Of a stretch of DNA of 64,000 bases, positions 53,354-64,000 are shown piece after piece. The position numbers were made by a program, and so were the translations under genes. Source of the DNA: an uncultured Roseicyclus sp. (GTDB taxonomy: Bacteria; Pseudomonadota; Alphaproteobacteria; Rhodobacterales; Rhodobacteraceae). The stretch spans positions 62,001 to 126,000 of the forward strand of contig CANLEH010000005.1 of the NCBI GenBank assembly GCA_947489665.1. Direction: 5' to 3'. Under the pieces are notes generated by a model. That model was not told the origin of the DNA, searched no databases, and saw nothing but the letters and a program-made list of their open reading frames with translations. How positions within the stretch are numbered: position 1 is the first letter of the stretch; the number at the start of each line of letters is the position of its first letter.

Positions 53354-53770
53354 GCGCGGAGGGTTGGATGGCCGCTGGGGCGTTTTCCCGCGAACGCGGG
53401 AAAGCCGCCCTAGAGGAAAGTCCGGACTCCCTGAAGAAACGGTGCCGGGTAACGCCCGGGCGGAGCAATCCGACGGAGAGCGCCACAGAGAACAGACAGC
53501 CACGTCGCACCAGAGGTGCGCCAATGGATAACTGCGCGTGGTAATGGTGAAACGGTGGGGTAAGGCCCACCGGGGTGCTGGCAACAGCGCTCGCATGGCA
53601 AGCCCCACCGGGAGCAATGCCGAATAGGGACCGCGCTATGGGGGCTTCACCCCGCGGTCCGGGTTGGCAGCTGGAGCGTGTTGGCAACAGCACGTCGAGA
53701 GGAATGGTCATCTATTCCGGGGGGAAACCCTCGGTTGGACAGAATCCGGCTTACAGGCCCTCCGCGCATC
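53354..53770 (+). ncRNA. rnpB: RNase P RNA, type A
   Basis: Bacterial RNase P RNA, the catalytic part of the enzyme that trims tRNA 5' ends. The signature GAGGAAAGTCCGGACTCC is at about 53413-53430, and ACAGAATCCGGCTTACAGGCCC at the 3' side. The ends pair as P1: GCGCGGAGGG (53354-53363) with CCCTCCGCGC (53758-53767). Length (about 415 nt) fits. A T-run (53778-53783) follows. Exact ends are estimates. Confidence 0.95.
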
Positions 53771-53828
53771 TATTCGATTTTTTGTAGCGCTACGCGCCGG
53801 GGGGCGCCGCCCCCGTCCTGCGGACTCC

Positions 53829-53856
53829 CCCGGAGGTATTTTTGACCAATGGAAGA
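53829..53856. repeat. Dispersed intergenic motif, copy C
   Basis: A stretch starting CCCGGAGGTATTTTTGACC, between rnpB and tadA. On the opposite strand it resembles the 49151 and 60527 copies (Gly-rich GGAGG core, A/T-rich centre, then an AA.GAAGA word). Confidence 0.4.
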
Positions 53857-53862
53857 CAGGGC

Positions 53863-54312
53863 TCAGCGCTTGGTCGCAAAGAAGTCTTTCAGCAGCGCGG
53901 CGGCTTCAGCTTCGTGCAGGCCGGAAATGATCTCGGGCCGATGATGGGCTTGGGGATGGTCGAAAACGCGGGGACCCTGCGCGATACCGCCGGATTTCGG
54001 GTCGGGCGCCGCGTAGTAGAGTTTGTCGAGGCGCGCCGCCGCGATGGCGCCTGCGCAGGCGGGGCACGGCTCCAACGTGACCCAGAGCGCGCAACCGGTC
54101 AGGCGTTCCGTTTCAAGGGCCGCGCAGGCCGCGCGGATTGCGAGCATTTCTGCATGGGCGGTTGGATCGTGCAATTCACGCATCCGATTGCCCGCGCGCG
54201 CGATGATTTTGCCATCCTTCACCACAACCGCGCCCACCGGCACCTCGCCGCGCGCGGCCGCCATGCGGGCCTCAGACAAGGCGTCGGCCATGAAATCAGT
54301 GAAATCGCTCAT
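53863..54312 (-). CDS. tadA: tRNA-specific adenosine(34) deaminase
   Basis: A 149-residue deaminase that makes inosine at position 34 of tRNA-Arg. The zinc/catalytic motifs are HAEMLAIRAAC near residue 53 (His ligand, Glu acid) and TLEPCPACAGAI near 83 (two Cys ligands). The start MSDFTDFMADALSEAR at 54312 is typical. It is divergent from rluB and convergent with rnpB. Confidence 0.95.
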   Translation of the reverse strand: MSDFTDFMADALSEARMAAARGEVPVGAVVVKDGKIIARAGNRMRELHDPTAHAEMLAIRAACAALETERLTGCALWVTLEPCPACAGAIAAARLDKLYYAAPDPKSGGIAQGPRVFDHPQAHHRPEIISGLHEAEAAALLKDFFATKR

Positions 54313-54364
54313 GGCCCGTTGGTTGCCGCTTTCGGGCGGGGTGTCAAACCTGTAGGGCTGTTCC

Positions 54365-55216
54365 ATGGACGGAGATCGTATTGCAAAAGTGTTGAGCCGC
54401 GCGGGCGTCGCCTCGCGCCGGGAAGCCGAGCGCATGATTGGCGAAGGCCGCATTTCGGTGAATGGCAAGGTCATCGACAGCCCCGCGCTGAACGTGACCG
54501 ACCGCGACACGATCCTGGTTGACGGCAACCCGATCCCCGAAGTCGAGCGCCCGCGCCTGTGGCTTTATCACAAGCCTTCCGGCCTTGTGACCAGCGCCTC
54601 GGACGAGAAAGGGCGCAAGACCGTGTTCGACGACCTGCCCGAAGCGATGCCGCGCGTGATGTCTGTGGGGCGGCTCGACCTGACGTCCGAAGGGCTGCTT
54701 CTTTTAACCAATGACGGCGGCATAAAGCGCAAGCTGGAGCTGCCCTCCACCGGATGGGTCCGCAAATATCGCGTGCGCATCAAGGGCGCGCCGAAGGATG
54801 AGGATTTTGCCCCCCTCCGCAAAGGCATGACGATCGAGGGGGAGCGCTTTCAGCCGATGGACATCACCTTCGACCGCCAGCAGGGCGCCAATGCCTGGGT
54901 CACTATCGGCCTGCGCGAAGGCAAGAACCGCGAAATCCGCCGCGCCATGCAGGAAATCGGCCTGGTCGTGAACCGGTTGATCCGCGTGTCCTACGGACCC
55001 TTTCGGCTGAACCAACTCAAAGCCAGCGAGGTCGAAGAGGTCCGCCCCCGCGTCCTGCGCGACCAACTGGGGCTAGAGGCCGCGACCGAAGGTCATGCCG
55101 AAGCAAAACCCAAAGCCCGCCGCAAGAAACCCGCAAATGCGGCCAAACCCGGCACTTCGTTCAGGACAAAGGCGTCTAAGCGCCCTCCTCGTCGGACTCG
55201 TCCTCCTCAAGGCTGA
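54365..55216 (+). CDS. rluB: RsuA/RluB-family pseudouridine synthase
   Basis: A 283-residue enzyme making pseudouridine in rRNA. Residues 1-60 are an S4 domain ([30 protein letters not shown]). The catalytic Asp is in [18 protein letters not shown] near residue 103. Then [14 protein letters not shown] and [14 protein letters not shown] fit. The C-terminal 50 residues are Lys/Arg-rich and disordered. The RluB choice over RluE/F is by similarity of motifs only. Its end overlaps the convergent yciB by 41 bases. Confidence 0.88.
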   Translation: MDGDRIAKVLSRAGVASRREAERMIGEGRISVNGKVIDSPALNVTDRDTILVDGNPIPEVERPRLWLYHKPSGLVTSASDEKGRKTVFDDLPEAMPRVMSVGRLDLTSEGLLLLTNDGGIKRKLELPSTGWVRKYRVRIKGAPKDEDFAPLRKGMTIEGERFQPMDITFDRQQGANAWVTIGLREGKNREIRRAMQEIGLVVNRLIRVSYGPFRLNQLKASEVEEVRPRVLRDQLGLEAATEGHAEAKPKARRKKPANAAKPGTSFRTKASKRPPRRTRPPQG

Positions 55217-55796
55217 ACCGCTCGATCAGCGGGGCCTGGGACATGAAGACCACGAACAGGAACGCCGGCAACACGAAGGTCTCGAACGTGACCCAGAAGC
55301 GATCGGTCTGGGTGCGCCAGATCACCTCGTTCGCGACGCCCATCGCCACAAAGGCCAGCGCCAGCCGCTTGGTCATGATCATCCAGCCCTCATCTGCCAT
55401 TGGCAGGCGATCCCCCATCAGGAACTTCAGGTAGGACTGGCCGCGCGCCAGCCCGATCCCCAGCATCCCCGCAAAGAAGGCGTAAACGATGGTGGTCTTC
55501 ATCTTGAAGAATTGCGGGTCGTTGAACCAAACAGTCAGCGCGCCGAAAAACACCACCAGGATCGCCGTAAACACCTGAATTCGGCTGATAACGCCTGTCA
55601 GCTTCCACAGGATCGCCGTGGTCGTCAGAAGGATTGGCACAAAGGCGGCCGTGGCGATGATGAAGCCATCATACTCCGTTCCGCCGACCGTCACGGTCGT
55701 GTCTTCCAGCCGCAGATACGCGATGAAGAACAGGATCGGCGGCCCGAGTTCGAGGCCGTTTTTCAGCCAGGGATTGATTGCGCGTTCTTCAGGCAT
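55176..55796 (-). CDS. yciB: Inner-membrane septation protein A (YciB/IspZ family)
   Basis: A 206-residue protein with about six helices, of the YciB family needed for normal division and envelope integrity. Marks are [20 protein letters not shown] at the start, [26 protein letters not shown] near residue 65, and [36 protein letters not shown] near 125-160. The C-terminus is acidic. It is the last gene of the leftward ftsY cluster, 9 bases after the EamA gene. Confidence 0.92.
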   Translation of the reverse strand: MPEERAINPWLKNGLELGPPILFFIAYLRLEDTTVTVGGTEYDGFIIATAAFVPILLTTTAILWKLTGVISRIQVFTAILVVFFGALTVWFNDPQFFKMKTTIVYAFFAGMLGIGLARGQSYLKFLMGDRLPMADEGWMIMTKRLALAFVAMGVANEVIWRTQTDRFWVTFETFVLPAFLFVVFMSQAPLIERFSLEEDESDEEGA

Positions 55797-55805
55797 GACT
55801 GCTCC

Positions 55806-56708
55806 TTACCCACCCGCCTCAACTATCACCGCGCCCGCTGCGATCAACCCCATCAACGCGACACGGGCCGGGCCAACCTTTTCCTTGAGGAACAGCCAGC
55901 CGATCAGCGCCGCGAAAACAGTCGAGGTTTCGCGCAACACGGCTGCCTCACCCACATTGTCGAGGCGCGTGGCCAACATCACGGCCCCGAAGGAAAAGGG
56001 CGCGATCACCCCGCCTGCCATGCCGCGCAGCGCAAGCGGGCCGAGCGGTGGGCGTTCCTCCATCGTCAAATAGAAGCGCAGGGCGAGCACTGGAAACAGC
56101 AGCCCGTCGACGAAGAAAAACCAGGCGAGGAAGGTGAAGGGGTCCGCCGTGGCGCGAATGCCATAGGCGTCAAACGTGGTGTAAAGCGCGACAAACAGGC
56201 CGGTCAGCACCGCAAACCCCAGCGCGGGCACCAAGGTATCGCGCGCCACCGTGATCTTGGCCATGTTGTAGGCGGCCAGCCCATAAAGCCCGGCCAGCAG
56301 GACCGCGACCCCGATCCACTGAACCGCACTGAACGTCTCCCCAAACAGCAACCACGCGCCGAAAATGGTGAAAAGCGGCCCCGTCCCGCGCATCACCGGA
56401 TAGACAACCGTGTAGGCCCCGCGCCGGAACGAGGAGAGAACCGCCCATTTGTAAGGCACGTGGATCACGAAAACGCCCAGGAAAATCAGCCACATATGCG
56501 GCTCGGGCCAAGGCACGACGAAGAACGCGAAGGGCGCGGCCATCAGGCAATAGCAGATGTCGATGACGCCGCGCGACAATAGCGGATCGTGCCGCCCCTT
56601 TTGCAGCGCCCCGAAGGCCGCGTGTAGAACGGCGGCCATCAGCGCGAGGATCAGGGCGACCGTGGCCCCGGTCGGCGTCCCCTCAATGCTCTGGACCCAC
56701 GCGCTCAC
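55806..56708 (-). CDS. EamA/DMT-family transporter in the ftsY cluster
   Basis: A 300-residue protein with ten helices in two EamA repeats (first at LILALMAAVLHAAFGALQKG; second near residue 160). Helical positions such as VYPVMRGTGPLFTIFGAWLLFGE fit the family. The substrate is unknown. It starts 8 bases after the stop of the upstream exported-protein gene. Confidence 0.88.
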   Translation of the reverse strand: MSAWVQSIEGTPTGATVALILALMAAVLHAAFGALQKGRHDPLLSRGVIDICYCLMAAPFAFFVVPWPEPHMWLIFLGVFVIHVPYKWAVLSSFRRGAYTVVYPVMRGTGPLFTIFGAWLLFGETFSAVQWIGVAVLLAGLYGLAAYNMAKITVARDTLVPALGFAVLTGLFVALYTTFDAYGIRATADPFTFLAWFFFVDGLLFPVLALRFYLTMEERPPLGPLALRGMAGGVIAPFSFGAVMLATRLDNVGEAAVLRETSTVFAALIGWLFLKEKVGPARVALMGLIAAGAVIVEAGG

Positions 56709-56716
56709 CCGCCGCC

Positions 56717-57619
56717 CTAATTCGCGGGCGACCAGTCGGCGGTCAGCGTCAGGCGATCAGGCACGGCCTCCAACAGCGATTGCCCGTCGGCCACATCCGC
56801 GGCGATCTCGGCGGGCGAAAACGGGGCGTCGTTCGTCAGTGACAGGCTGAGGTCGCCACGCGGGTTGGGAATGGTGGCAATAAAGTCGACAATCGCCTCC
56901 TGCGACGCGGTCGGCACCAGGGTTGTGGGCACATTTGCCAGCAATCCAAAGGCCATGGCCGACATGAATTGCGCCGATTCGGGCGTCAGCGCGGTGCCGT
57001 TGGCCTCAATCGGTGGCGCAATGGCCAGCTCGAAGAGACCGTTGAAAGCGATATCCAGGCCAAGCTGCGTCAGGCCGAAATCCTCGTCCCGCAGGACATA
57101 GGGCTGCCAGCCATCCGCCTGTCCTTCCAGTGCAAGGGTCACGGAATTACCGTCACCCAGATCAATGCGGAACGTGTTGACCGACAGCTCTTGCGTGGCC
57201 TCATTCCAACCGGCGCCTAGAAAGATGCTCTGGGCCGAGATCGGGACGATCCACTCAAGCCCCGCAGGCACACCGAATTCGGTGTCGATGGCCACGTCGA
57301 GGATTTCGAGCGTCACATTGTCCGGCAGCACAACATCCCCGCGCACCCAGTCCATCGCCTGCGGCGCGACAAGGCTGGCAGTGCGGGCGGTGTAGCGCAC
57401 GCCAAGCTCTTGCACGTAGATCTCAAGGTCCGTGACCGAACAGGCCCCCGGCCGCGCCTGCGCGGTTGAGGTCGGCGATTGCGTCACCTCCCACCCGAAC
57501 TCAGCGTCCAGGATGGTGTAAATCTGGCTTTCAATCTCGCCGCATTCAGCCGTGTCAAAGGCACTGGCGGGGGCGGACAGCGCCGCCAGACAGGCGACGG
57601 ACATCAGGGTGTGGCGCAT
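56717..57619 (-). CDS. Exported protein of unknown function in the ftsY cluster
   Basis: A 300-residue protein with a signal peptide (residues 1-20, cut after APASAF). The mature part is acidic and rich in beta-like alternation (LTLALEGQADGWQPYVL, then LSLSLTNDAPFS). Two Cys lie near the N-terminus of the mature form. I know no family. The ATG at 57619 has a GGAGGGCGA site. It lies 43 bases after ftsY, likely in its operon. Confidence 0.75.
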   Translation of the reverse strand: MRHTLMSVACLAALSAPASAFDTAECGEIESQIYTILDAEFGWEVTQSPTSTAQARPGACSVTDLEIYVQELGVRYTARTASLVAPQAMDWVRGDVVLPDNVTLEILDVAIDTEFGVPAGLEWIVPISAQSIFLGAGWNEATQELSVNTFRIDLGDGNSVTLALEGQADGWQPYVLRDEDFGLTQLGLDIAFNGLFELAIAPPIEANGTALTPESAQFMSAMAFGLLANVPTTLVPTASQEAIVDFIATIPNPRGDLSLSLTNDAPFSPAEIAADVADGQSLLEAVPDRLTLTADWSPAN

Positions 57620-57662
57620 ATTCGCCCTCCAATAAGCTATCCACAGGGGGTGTGGAGAAAGG

Positions 57663-59000
<1,338 letters not shown>

Positions 59001-59144
59001 GGGCACCCTATATCTTTGCCTGACCCAACCCACCTAATACCCGAAAGCGCGCTTGGAAAGGCCCGCCAAATCCGCCATTCTTTCGCCAGATTGCCGTGGT
59101 ACACGCGTGCCAAGCACGCAGACACGACCCAAAGGACCGACCCG

Positions 59145-60392
59145 ATGCCTGTCATCGCCCGCTACGCCGCCATAACCTTGCCGCCGATGCTCTTGCTTTT
59201 ACTGGCGGGCACCGCTTGGGGCGGTTTTGCATGGGCAGCGCTGGCCTGGCTGACGATTGTGGCCGCCGTGGCTGACCGTTTGCTGGAGCCGCCCAAAACC
59301 CCCGCGCCTGAGGAAGAGACCGTCCCTTGGTCCGATACCCTCTCCGCCGGGCTTGGCGTGGGCCACCTGCTGGTCCTGATCTCCACCTGCACCGCTCTGG
59401 GGTCGGCAAGCCTCACCTTCGGGCAAAGCATCGCGCTGTTTCTCGCCACGGCCAGCTTCTTCGGCCAGGTGAGCCACCCCAATGCGCATGAGCTGATCCA
59501 CCGCCGCAACCCGTTCTTCAAAGCGCTCGGCGCGGCGGTCTACACCTCCGTGGGCTTCGGCCACCACGTCTCGGCCCACCGCCTTGTCCACCACCGCTTT
59601 GTGGGCACGGAACAGGACCCCAACACGCCGCTTCCGGGGGAAAGCTTCTGGGCCTATCTGCCCCGTGCCTGGCGCGGCTCGTTCGAGGCCGGGATCATGC
59701 AGGAGGTCGATCGCCTTGACCGCAAGGGCCGTGGCCCGAACCATATCTCCAACCCCTATTGGCTCTGGCTCGGCGGCGCGCTGCTGACCGTCATCGCCGT
59801 CGTGAGCGGCGCGGGCCTTGGCGGGCTCCTCGTTCTGATCGGCCTTGGCGCACTCACGGGCGCACAAATCCTGATGTCGGACTATGTGCAGCACTACGGC
59901 CTTCAACGCCTGATCCTGCCCAACGGGCGCACCGAACCGGTCGCCGCCCACCACAGCTGGAACGCGCCCAAGGGCTTTTCGTCCTACCTGATGATGAACG
60001 CGCCCGCCCATTCCGAGCATCACATGCACCCCGACCAACCCTATGAGCGTCTGGATACCGAGGCGCAGGTGCCCACCTTGCCCTTCTCCATGCCCATCAT
60101 GGCCATGATCGCCACGGTGCCCGCAGCCTGGCACCGAATGATGGACAAGCGCGCACTGAAGGTGATGGAGGCCGCGCAGGCCGCCCATCTTGCGCCAAAG
60201 CCCGCCGCACAGCATTCCGCTGTCTCGCCCGCAAGGACGGAAACCGCTCCAGCCCCCGGGCCTGATCCACAGGACGCGGCCCCCAACAGCCCTGTTGTGC
60301 CCAAGCAAGACGCACCCGAGGCGGCAGCACCCCTATCCGATGATCCGGAAACGGATGCCATGTTGCAGGCCATCCGCGCCGCCACGCGCTAA
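59145..60392 (+). CDS. alkB: Alkane 1-monooxygenase AlkB-type membrane di-iron enzyme
   Basis: A 415-residue membrane hydroxylase. The eight-histidine di-iron set is visible: HELIHRRN near residue 110, GFGHHVSAHRLVHHRFVGT near 137, and AHSEHHMHPD near 288. DYVQHYGLQR near 249 adds the fourth motif. About six helices fit. It oxidises medium-chain alkanes or related chains, with rubredoxin. The last ~85 residues are Pro/Ala-rich and not part of the usual enzyme. The ATG at 59145 has an AAAGGA site. It is divergent from ftsY. Confidence 0.9.
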   Translation: MPVIARYAAITLPPMLLLLLAGTAWGGFAWAALAWLTIVAAVADRLLEPPKTPAPEEETVPWSDTLSAGLGVGHLLVLISTCTALGSASLTFGQSIALFLATASFFGQVSHPNAHELIHRRNPFFKALGAAVYTSVGFGHHVSAHRLVHHRFVGTEQDPNTPLPGESFWAYLPRAWRGSFEAGIMQEVDRLDRKGRGPNHISNPYWLWLGGALLTVIAVVSGAGLGGLLVLIGLGALTGAQILMSDYVQHYGLQRLILPNGRTEPVAAHHSWNAPKGFSSYLMMNAPAHSEHHMHPDQPYERLDTEAQVPTLPFSMPIMAMIATVPAAWHRMMDKRALKVMEAAQAAHLAPKPAAQHSAVSPARTETAPAPGPDPQDAAPNSPVVPKQDAPEAAAPLSDDPETDAMLQAIRAATR

Positions 60393-60634
60393 GGCACTTT
60401 GCGTTTTATCTGAGCCACTCTTATCGCGTGCCGCGCGGGCCATCGGCGCGAGGCAGCGGGTTGCGATTCAAATCAAACGCAAAGCGCTCTTAAGCGCCCC
60501 CGCAGGCCAGGTGCGACGACCCGCCATCTTTGTTCCATGAAAATGCAAACGCGACAGCCGCCCCACAATGCAGCCGTCGCAATTAAAGCGCCAAAATCCA
60601 GGTCAATTGCGCGCATGACCCGAGAACGGGCCAT
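60393..60634. other. Intergenic region between alkB and the DUF815 gene, with copy B of the dispersed motif
   Basis: 242 bases between two convergent genes. It includes an inverted pair CTTTGCGTTT / AAACGCAAAG with ~60 bases between, and at 60527-60546 a 20-base word matching 49151-49170 with one mismatch. No T-rich terminator and no gene are clear. Confidence 0.45.
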
Positions 60635-61486
60635 TCAGCCCAAAGCCACCCCACGCCGCCCGGCCAGATCCGTGAAGTACTGCCAAGCCACCCGGCCGGA
60701 CCGAGAGCCGCGCGTGGCTTGCCATTCGATGGCCTCCGCCCGCAGATCCGCGTCCGAGATCTCCACGCCGAACGCGTCACAATAGCCCCGGATCATCGTC
60801 AGATAGGCATCCTGATCGCAGGCATGGAAGCCCAACCACAACCCGAACCGATCCGACAGCGATACCTTCTCCTCCACCGCTTCCGACGGGTTGATGGCCG
60901 AGCCGCGCTCATTCTCGATCATGTCCCGCGGCATCAGGTGGCGACGGTTCGACGTGGCATAGAAGACCACGTTGTCAGGCCGCCCCGATACACCACCATC
61001 CAGCACCGCTTTAAGGCTCTTGTAATGCTGATCATCATGGCTGAACGACAAGTCATCACAATAAAGCACCGCCCGAACGTCCGCCCCTCGCAACAGCGCC
61101 AGCAAACGCCCAATCGACGGCAAATCTTCGCGCTGGATTTCCACCAGCTTCAGGCCGGGGAAATCGCCTTCCAGCGCACCGTGCACGGCCTTCACCAGCG
61201 ATGATTTCCCCATCCCCCGTGCCCCCCACAACAGCGCGTTGTTGGCGGGCAGCCCTTCGGCGAACTGGCGGGTATTGGCCATCAGCGTATCGCGCGCCCG
61301 GTCGATGCCGTGCAACAGCTCCAGCGGGACGCGGTTCACCTGCGCCACAGGTTCAAGATGGTCAGGGTCGGCGTGCCACACAAAGGCGCTCGCTGCGGAC
61401 CAATCCGGCGCTGCGGCAGGCGGCGGGCGCAGGCGTTCCAGCGCCGCGGCGATGCGTTCCAGCGCGCCGTCGGGCAGATCGCTCAA
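60635..61486 (-). CDS. DUF815-family AAA-type ATPase
   Basis: A 283-residue P-loop ATPase of the DUF815 family. Walker A is LWGARGMGKSSLVKAV near residue 90. Walker B-like is VLYCDDLSFSH near 142. The sensor and arginine region is FYATSNRRHLMPRDM near 172. The start is TTG at 61486 overlapping the tatC stop. A GAGGACGAG site sits upstream. The protein's role is unknown, but location after tatC is common in alphaproteobacteria. Confidence 0.85.
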   Translation of the reverse strand: MSDLPDGALERIAAALERLRPPPAAAPDWSAASAFVWHADPDHLEPVAQVNRVPLELLHGIDRARDTLMANTRQFAEGLPANNALLWGARGMGKSSLVKAVHGALEGDFPGLKLVEIQREDLPSIGRLLALLRGADVRAVLYCDDLSFSHDDQHYKSLKAVLDGGVSGRPDNVVFYATSNRRHLMPRDMIENERGSAINPSEAVEEKVSLSDRFGLWLGFHACDQDAYLTMIRGYCDAFGVEISDADLRAEAIEWQATRGSRSGRVAWQYFTDLAGRRGVALG

Positions 61487-62358
61487 AGCGTCTCGTCCTC
61501 GCCCAGAATACCCTCTTCGCGCAGGCGCTTGTTGCGAGAATGCTCGACCCAACGCACCAGCTGGATTGAAATCTCGTATAGGCCATAGACCACGACGAAC
61601 AGGATCACCTGCGTGATCACGTCCGGTGGCGTCACCAGGGCGGCCAGCGTCAGGATACCCACAACCGCCCATTTGCGCACATTGCCCAGACCCTCCGCGC
61701 TCACCAAACCGGCCTTGCCCATCAGGGTCAGAACAACCGGCAATTGGAAACACAGGCCAAAGGCGAAGATGAACTTCAGTGACAGGTCCAGCGAGTCCTT
61801 GGCCGTACCAAGGAACACGGTCTGCAATTCATCGCTTTCAGCAGATGGCAGATATTCCTGCCCGGTCAGGAAGGCCGTCATGGCCGGGATCACGTCCGAG
61901 AAGCCGATGAAGAAGTTCATCGCAAGCGGCGTGACCACGAAATGCGCAAAGGACGCGCCGAGGGCGAACAGGAAGGGCGACGCAAACAGGAACGGAAGAA
62001 AGGCGTTCTTCTCGGACTTATAAAGCCCCGGCGCCACGAACCGCCACAACTGATGCGCGATGATCGGGAACGAGGCCGCAAAGCCCAGGATCATGGCGAC
62101 GCGTACCAGGACAAAGAAGTATTCCTGCGGCGCGTTGTAGACGATCTGCGTCGGCAGACCGCGCGACTCCAGGATACCGCGCAGGGGTTCGAGGATGAAA
62201 TTGTAGGCATCTTCGGCAATGATGAACATCAGCACGAAGCAGACCACAAACGCCATCACCGACCGGATCAGGCGGGTCCGCAACTCGGCCAAATGCTCCA
62301 CCAGCGGGGCGGCGCTATCGTCCAGCTCTTCTTCAGGCGGGGTAGAGGTATCGCTCAT
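61483..62358 (-). CDS. tatC: Twin-arginine translocase subunit TatC
   Basis: A 291-residue six-helix protein, the receptor part of the Tat exporter for folded proteins. Marks are [19 protein letters not shown] near residue 19 and [44 protein letters not shown] near 75-117. [15 protein letters not shown] is near 200. A 20-residue acidic N-terminus precedes the first helix. It overlaps tatB by 4 bases (ATGA). Confidence 0.97.
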   Translation of the reverse strand: MSDTSTPPEEELDDSAAPLVEHLAELRTRLIRSVMAFVVCFVLMFIIAEDAYNFILEPLRGILESRGLPTQIVYNAPQEYFFVLVRVAMILGFAASFPIIAHQLWRFVAPGLYKSEKNAFLPFLFASPFLFALGASFAHFVVTPLAMNFFIGFSDVIPAMTAFLTGQEYLPSAESDELQTVFLGTAKDSLDLSLKFIFAFGLCFQLPVVLTLMGKAGLVSAEGLGNVRKWAVVGILTLAALVTPPDVITQVILFVVVYGLYEISIQLVRWVEHSRNKRLREEGILGEDETL

Positions 62359-62873
62359 GACCGCTCCGGCTCAACATTGGCGGGGCCCGGGTCGGCCGGC
62401 TTGATCACTTTGACCGGCCCCTCGGGCGCCTCGGTGTCCGCGGCATAAACCGGCTCCTGCGGCTCTTCCTCGGGCTCTTCCGAGGTTTCAGCCGCCTCAC
62501 CTGCCTTCATTGCAGCAATCCGTTCCTTGGTGGCGGCCTGTGCCGCAGCCTTCTTTTCCGCGATGGCGCGCGTGGCGCTGCCTTCTTCGAATTTGGACGG
62601 GTCGATGTCATCCATCATATCGCCCATCATGTCCTTGGCCATCGCCTTGGGATTGGCAAATTTGGTGGCCGAGCGCAGGTCCTTCGTCATCTCGGACATG
62701 CCGGACTCGTCGGCGGCTTCGTTCATCGCGCTCGAGAATTCCTTGGCCATGTTGCGGACACGGCCAGTGATTTGCCCCAGCTTGCGGAACATTTTCGGCA
62801 AGTCTTTCGGGCCCACGACGATCAACGCCACGACCCCGATGACAAGCATTTCCATCATGCCGATGTCTGGCAT
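62355..62873 (-). CDS. tatB: Twin-arginine translocase subunit TatB
   Basis: A 172-residue TatB. One N-terminal helix ([29 protein letters not shown], residues 5-33) and an amphipathic helix follow. The rest is a charged, Glu-rich tail that is not conserved. TatB binds the substrate receptor TatC. The hinge GPKDLP is typical of TatB. It overlaps tatC by 4 bases. Confidence 0.95.
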   Translation of the reverse strand: MPDIGMMEMLVIGVVALIVVGPKDLPKMFRKLGQITGRVRNMAKEFSSAMNEAADESGMSEMTKDLRSATKFANPKAMAKDMMGDMMDDIDPSKFEEGSATRAIAEKKAAAQAATKERIAAMKAGEAAETSEEPEEEPQEPVYAADTEAPEGPVKVIKPADPGPANVEPERS

Positions 62874-62913
62874 AGACCCCGTCCTCCGCCGTCACTTGAA
62901 GGGATAGGATCCG

Positions 62914-63171
62914 TTACGCGTTGTCGCGCTCCGAGCGCTCCTCAGGCGTCACGTCACGTGCGGCTGCGGTCGCATCCTCGACCTCGTCCGAGGCATCCTC
63001 GATCTCGTTTTCCGGCTGCTTCAGGCCCGACCGGAACGAGTTGATGCCCTTGCCGACCTCACCCATCAGACCGGCAACCTTGCCGCGCCCGAACAGGACC
63101 AGAACGACAACGGCAATCAGAACCGCGCCCCATGGACCGATGTTCTGAATAAACAAAGGTGTCGTGTACAT
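62914..63171 (-). CDS. tatA: Twin-arginine translocase subunit TatA
   Basis: An 85-residue TatA, pore-forming subunit. The helix and hinge are IGPWGAVLIAVVVLVLFGRGKVAGLMGEVGKGINSFRSGL, residues 11-50. The tail is acidic. The ATG at 63171 has a GGAGGGAG site 7 bases upstream. An N-terminal extension to 63216 has no TatA character. It starts the operon tatA-tatB-tatC-DUF815. Confidence 0.95.
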   Translation of the reverse strand: MYTTPLFIQNIGPWGAVLIAVVVLVLFGRGKVAGLMGEVGKGINSFRSGLKQPENEIEDASDEVEDATAAARDVTPEERSERDNA

Positions 63172-63289
63172 TTCATTCTCCCTCCGCGAAGCGCACATCC
63201 CGCGCGCGCCGCGCATTTGTCTTTAATTCCCCTGCATAGGTATGGTCTCGGGCCGCCAGATCAAAGCCCAAAAACGCATTTCCTGGGGC

Positions 63290-64000
63290 TCAATCTCTGT
63301 TTCCAAACACAAAACAGCGATCCCGGCGGATGGTTAACCACAATGCCGTGCCCGGTTTGGGCAGGAAAACGTTGGGAACCGTGGCCTTCAGCATCGATCC
63401 GTCGAAATCCATGCGGAATTCGACAAGGCTTTCATGGCCCATGAAACGGGCCCGTTCCACAACGCCGCGCGCCGGTACGCCATCCTGGGGCGTCGGGTTC
63501 GGCCCTTTGCCGCCACGGTCGAAGTCGATCTTCACATGCTGCGGGCGAAACACGATCTCAACCGTGCCGCCATCCGGCACACCCGGGGCCAGGAATTGCC
63601 CGAAGGCCGTATCGATCAACGCTCCATGAACTTCGCCCGTTATCACGTTGATATCGCTAAAGAACGCTGCCGCATCCTTGTCGCAGGGTGAGGTATAGAT
63701 GTTGTAGGGCGCGCCGGTCTGAACCACGCCGCCATCGCGCATCAGCGCGATCTGGTCAGCCATGCGCATGGCCTCTTCCGGCTCATGCGTGACCAGCACC
63801 ACCGCGGTGCCCTCTTCCTTCAATAGGGCCAGCGTCTCGTCCCGGATTCCGTCCCGCAGGCGGTTGTCGAGGCCAGAAAACGGCTCGTCCATCAGCATGA
63901 TCCGCGGCCGCGGTGCCAGCGCGCGGGCCAGCGCGACCCTCTGCTGCTCGCCCCCCGACAGCATATGCGGCGCCTTGTCGCCGTAGCCCGCCAAATCGAC
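63290..64000 (-). CDS. ABC transporter ATP-binding protein, FbpC/PotA-like (N-terminal end outside window)
   Basis: At least 237 residues from the right edge to the stop at 63290. It begins in mid-domain with the signature LSGGEQQRVALARALAP, Walker B IMLMDEPFSGLD, and H-loop VLVTHEPEEAMR. After about 110 residues it has a TOBE-like C-terminal domain (VEIVFRPQHVKI and GVVERARFMGHESLVEFRM). This is the pattern of iron(III) or polyamine-type importers; FbpC is the best fit. The upstream half and its partners are not in the window. Confidence 0.88.
   Translation of the reverse strand, partial: VDLAGYGDKAPHMLSGGEQQRVALARALAPRPRIMLMDEPFSGLDNRLRDGIRDETLALLKEEGTAVVLVTHEPEEAMRMADQIALMRDGGVVQTGAPYNIYTSPCDKDAAAFFSDINVITGEVHGALIDTAFGQFLAPGVPDGGTVEIVFRPQHVKIDFDRGGKGPNPTPQDGVPARGVVERARFMGHESLVEFRMDFDGSMLKATVPNVFLPKPGTALWLTIRRDRCFVFGNRD

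Noticed and set aside
55095-56582. 495-codon rightward open frame
   Set aside because: Antisense to yciB and the EamA transporter; composition is His/Arg/Gln-rich.

Overview
The window is a GC-rich alphaproteobacterial chromosome segment. A marine Rhodobacteraceae (Roseobacter-group) bacterium fits best. Signs are the methanethiol oxidase gene, the solitary aa3-type ctaD, an ftsY / EamA / yciB cluster, tatABC followed by a DUF815 ATPase, AlkB, the type A RNase P RNA, and many short genes with GGAG-type ribosome sites. Nearly all of it is ordinary core chromosome. Both edges cut genes: an ABC exporter at the left and an FbpC-like ABC ATPase at the right.

Layout. 0.2-2.3 kb: methanethiol oxidase and a polytopic membrane partner. 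2.6-6.3 kb: DUF4173 membrane protein with an OmpR/CreB-type regulator and its kinase. 6.4-12.4 kb: an MDR reductase, then a LysR gene divergent from a four-gene catabolic operon (DUF1185, alpha/beta hydrolase, LLM flavin monooxygenase, aldehyde dehydrogenase). 12.5-17.5 kb: tRNA-Leu(GAG), peptidoglycan-binding protein, DUF2306/LytTR pair, lipB, outer-membrane barrel. 17.8-20.9 kb: ctaD with a long extra loop, and two membrane proteins. 21-24.5 kb: membrane-anchored AraC regulator, a 54-residue secreted peptide, yqeY, carA. 24.6-30.6 kb: a glycosyltransferase gene cut in two by a 3,975-bp IS1595-type element with four cargo genes. 30.6-37.6 kb: GntR, HAD nucleotidase, UbiH-type hydroxylase, class V aminotransferase, two Lrp regulators, ilvC, GyrI-like protein. 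37.6-45 kb: GNAT, DMT exporter, CAP lipoprotein, 8-oxoguanine deaminase/HisN operon, XRE, quinone oxidoreductase, VOC, LysR. 45-49 kb: DUF1127, Bax-inhibitor-1 protein, rhodanese-ChrA, rpmG, GNAT. 49.3-53.8 kb: UPF0173 hydrolase, gatCA, Excalibur lipoprotein, amidase, rnpB. 53.9-64 kb: tadA, rluB-type synthase, the ftsY operon, alkB, the tat operon, ABC ATPase.

Most distinctive features. (1) The IS1595-type element has 24-bp perfect inverted ends and a flanking 10-bp direct repeat. It carries a RhuM-family protein, a DUF6471 small HTH protein overlapping a two-TM protein, and a coiled-coil/winged-helix protein. This is the best candidate for an undescribed system. (2) Between two convergent genes lies a 16-bp hairpin whose whole loop is four GGG runs separated by single T, a predicted duplex-quadruplex hybrid (49227-49273). 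(3) CtaD has about 85 extra residues between its first two membrane helices. (4) An AmpD-type amidase has a recognisable N-terminus upstream of any ATG/GTG/TTG start.

All family assignments come from reading motifs in the translated sequence. No database search was run.
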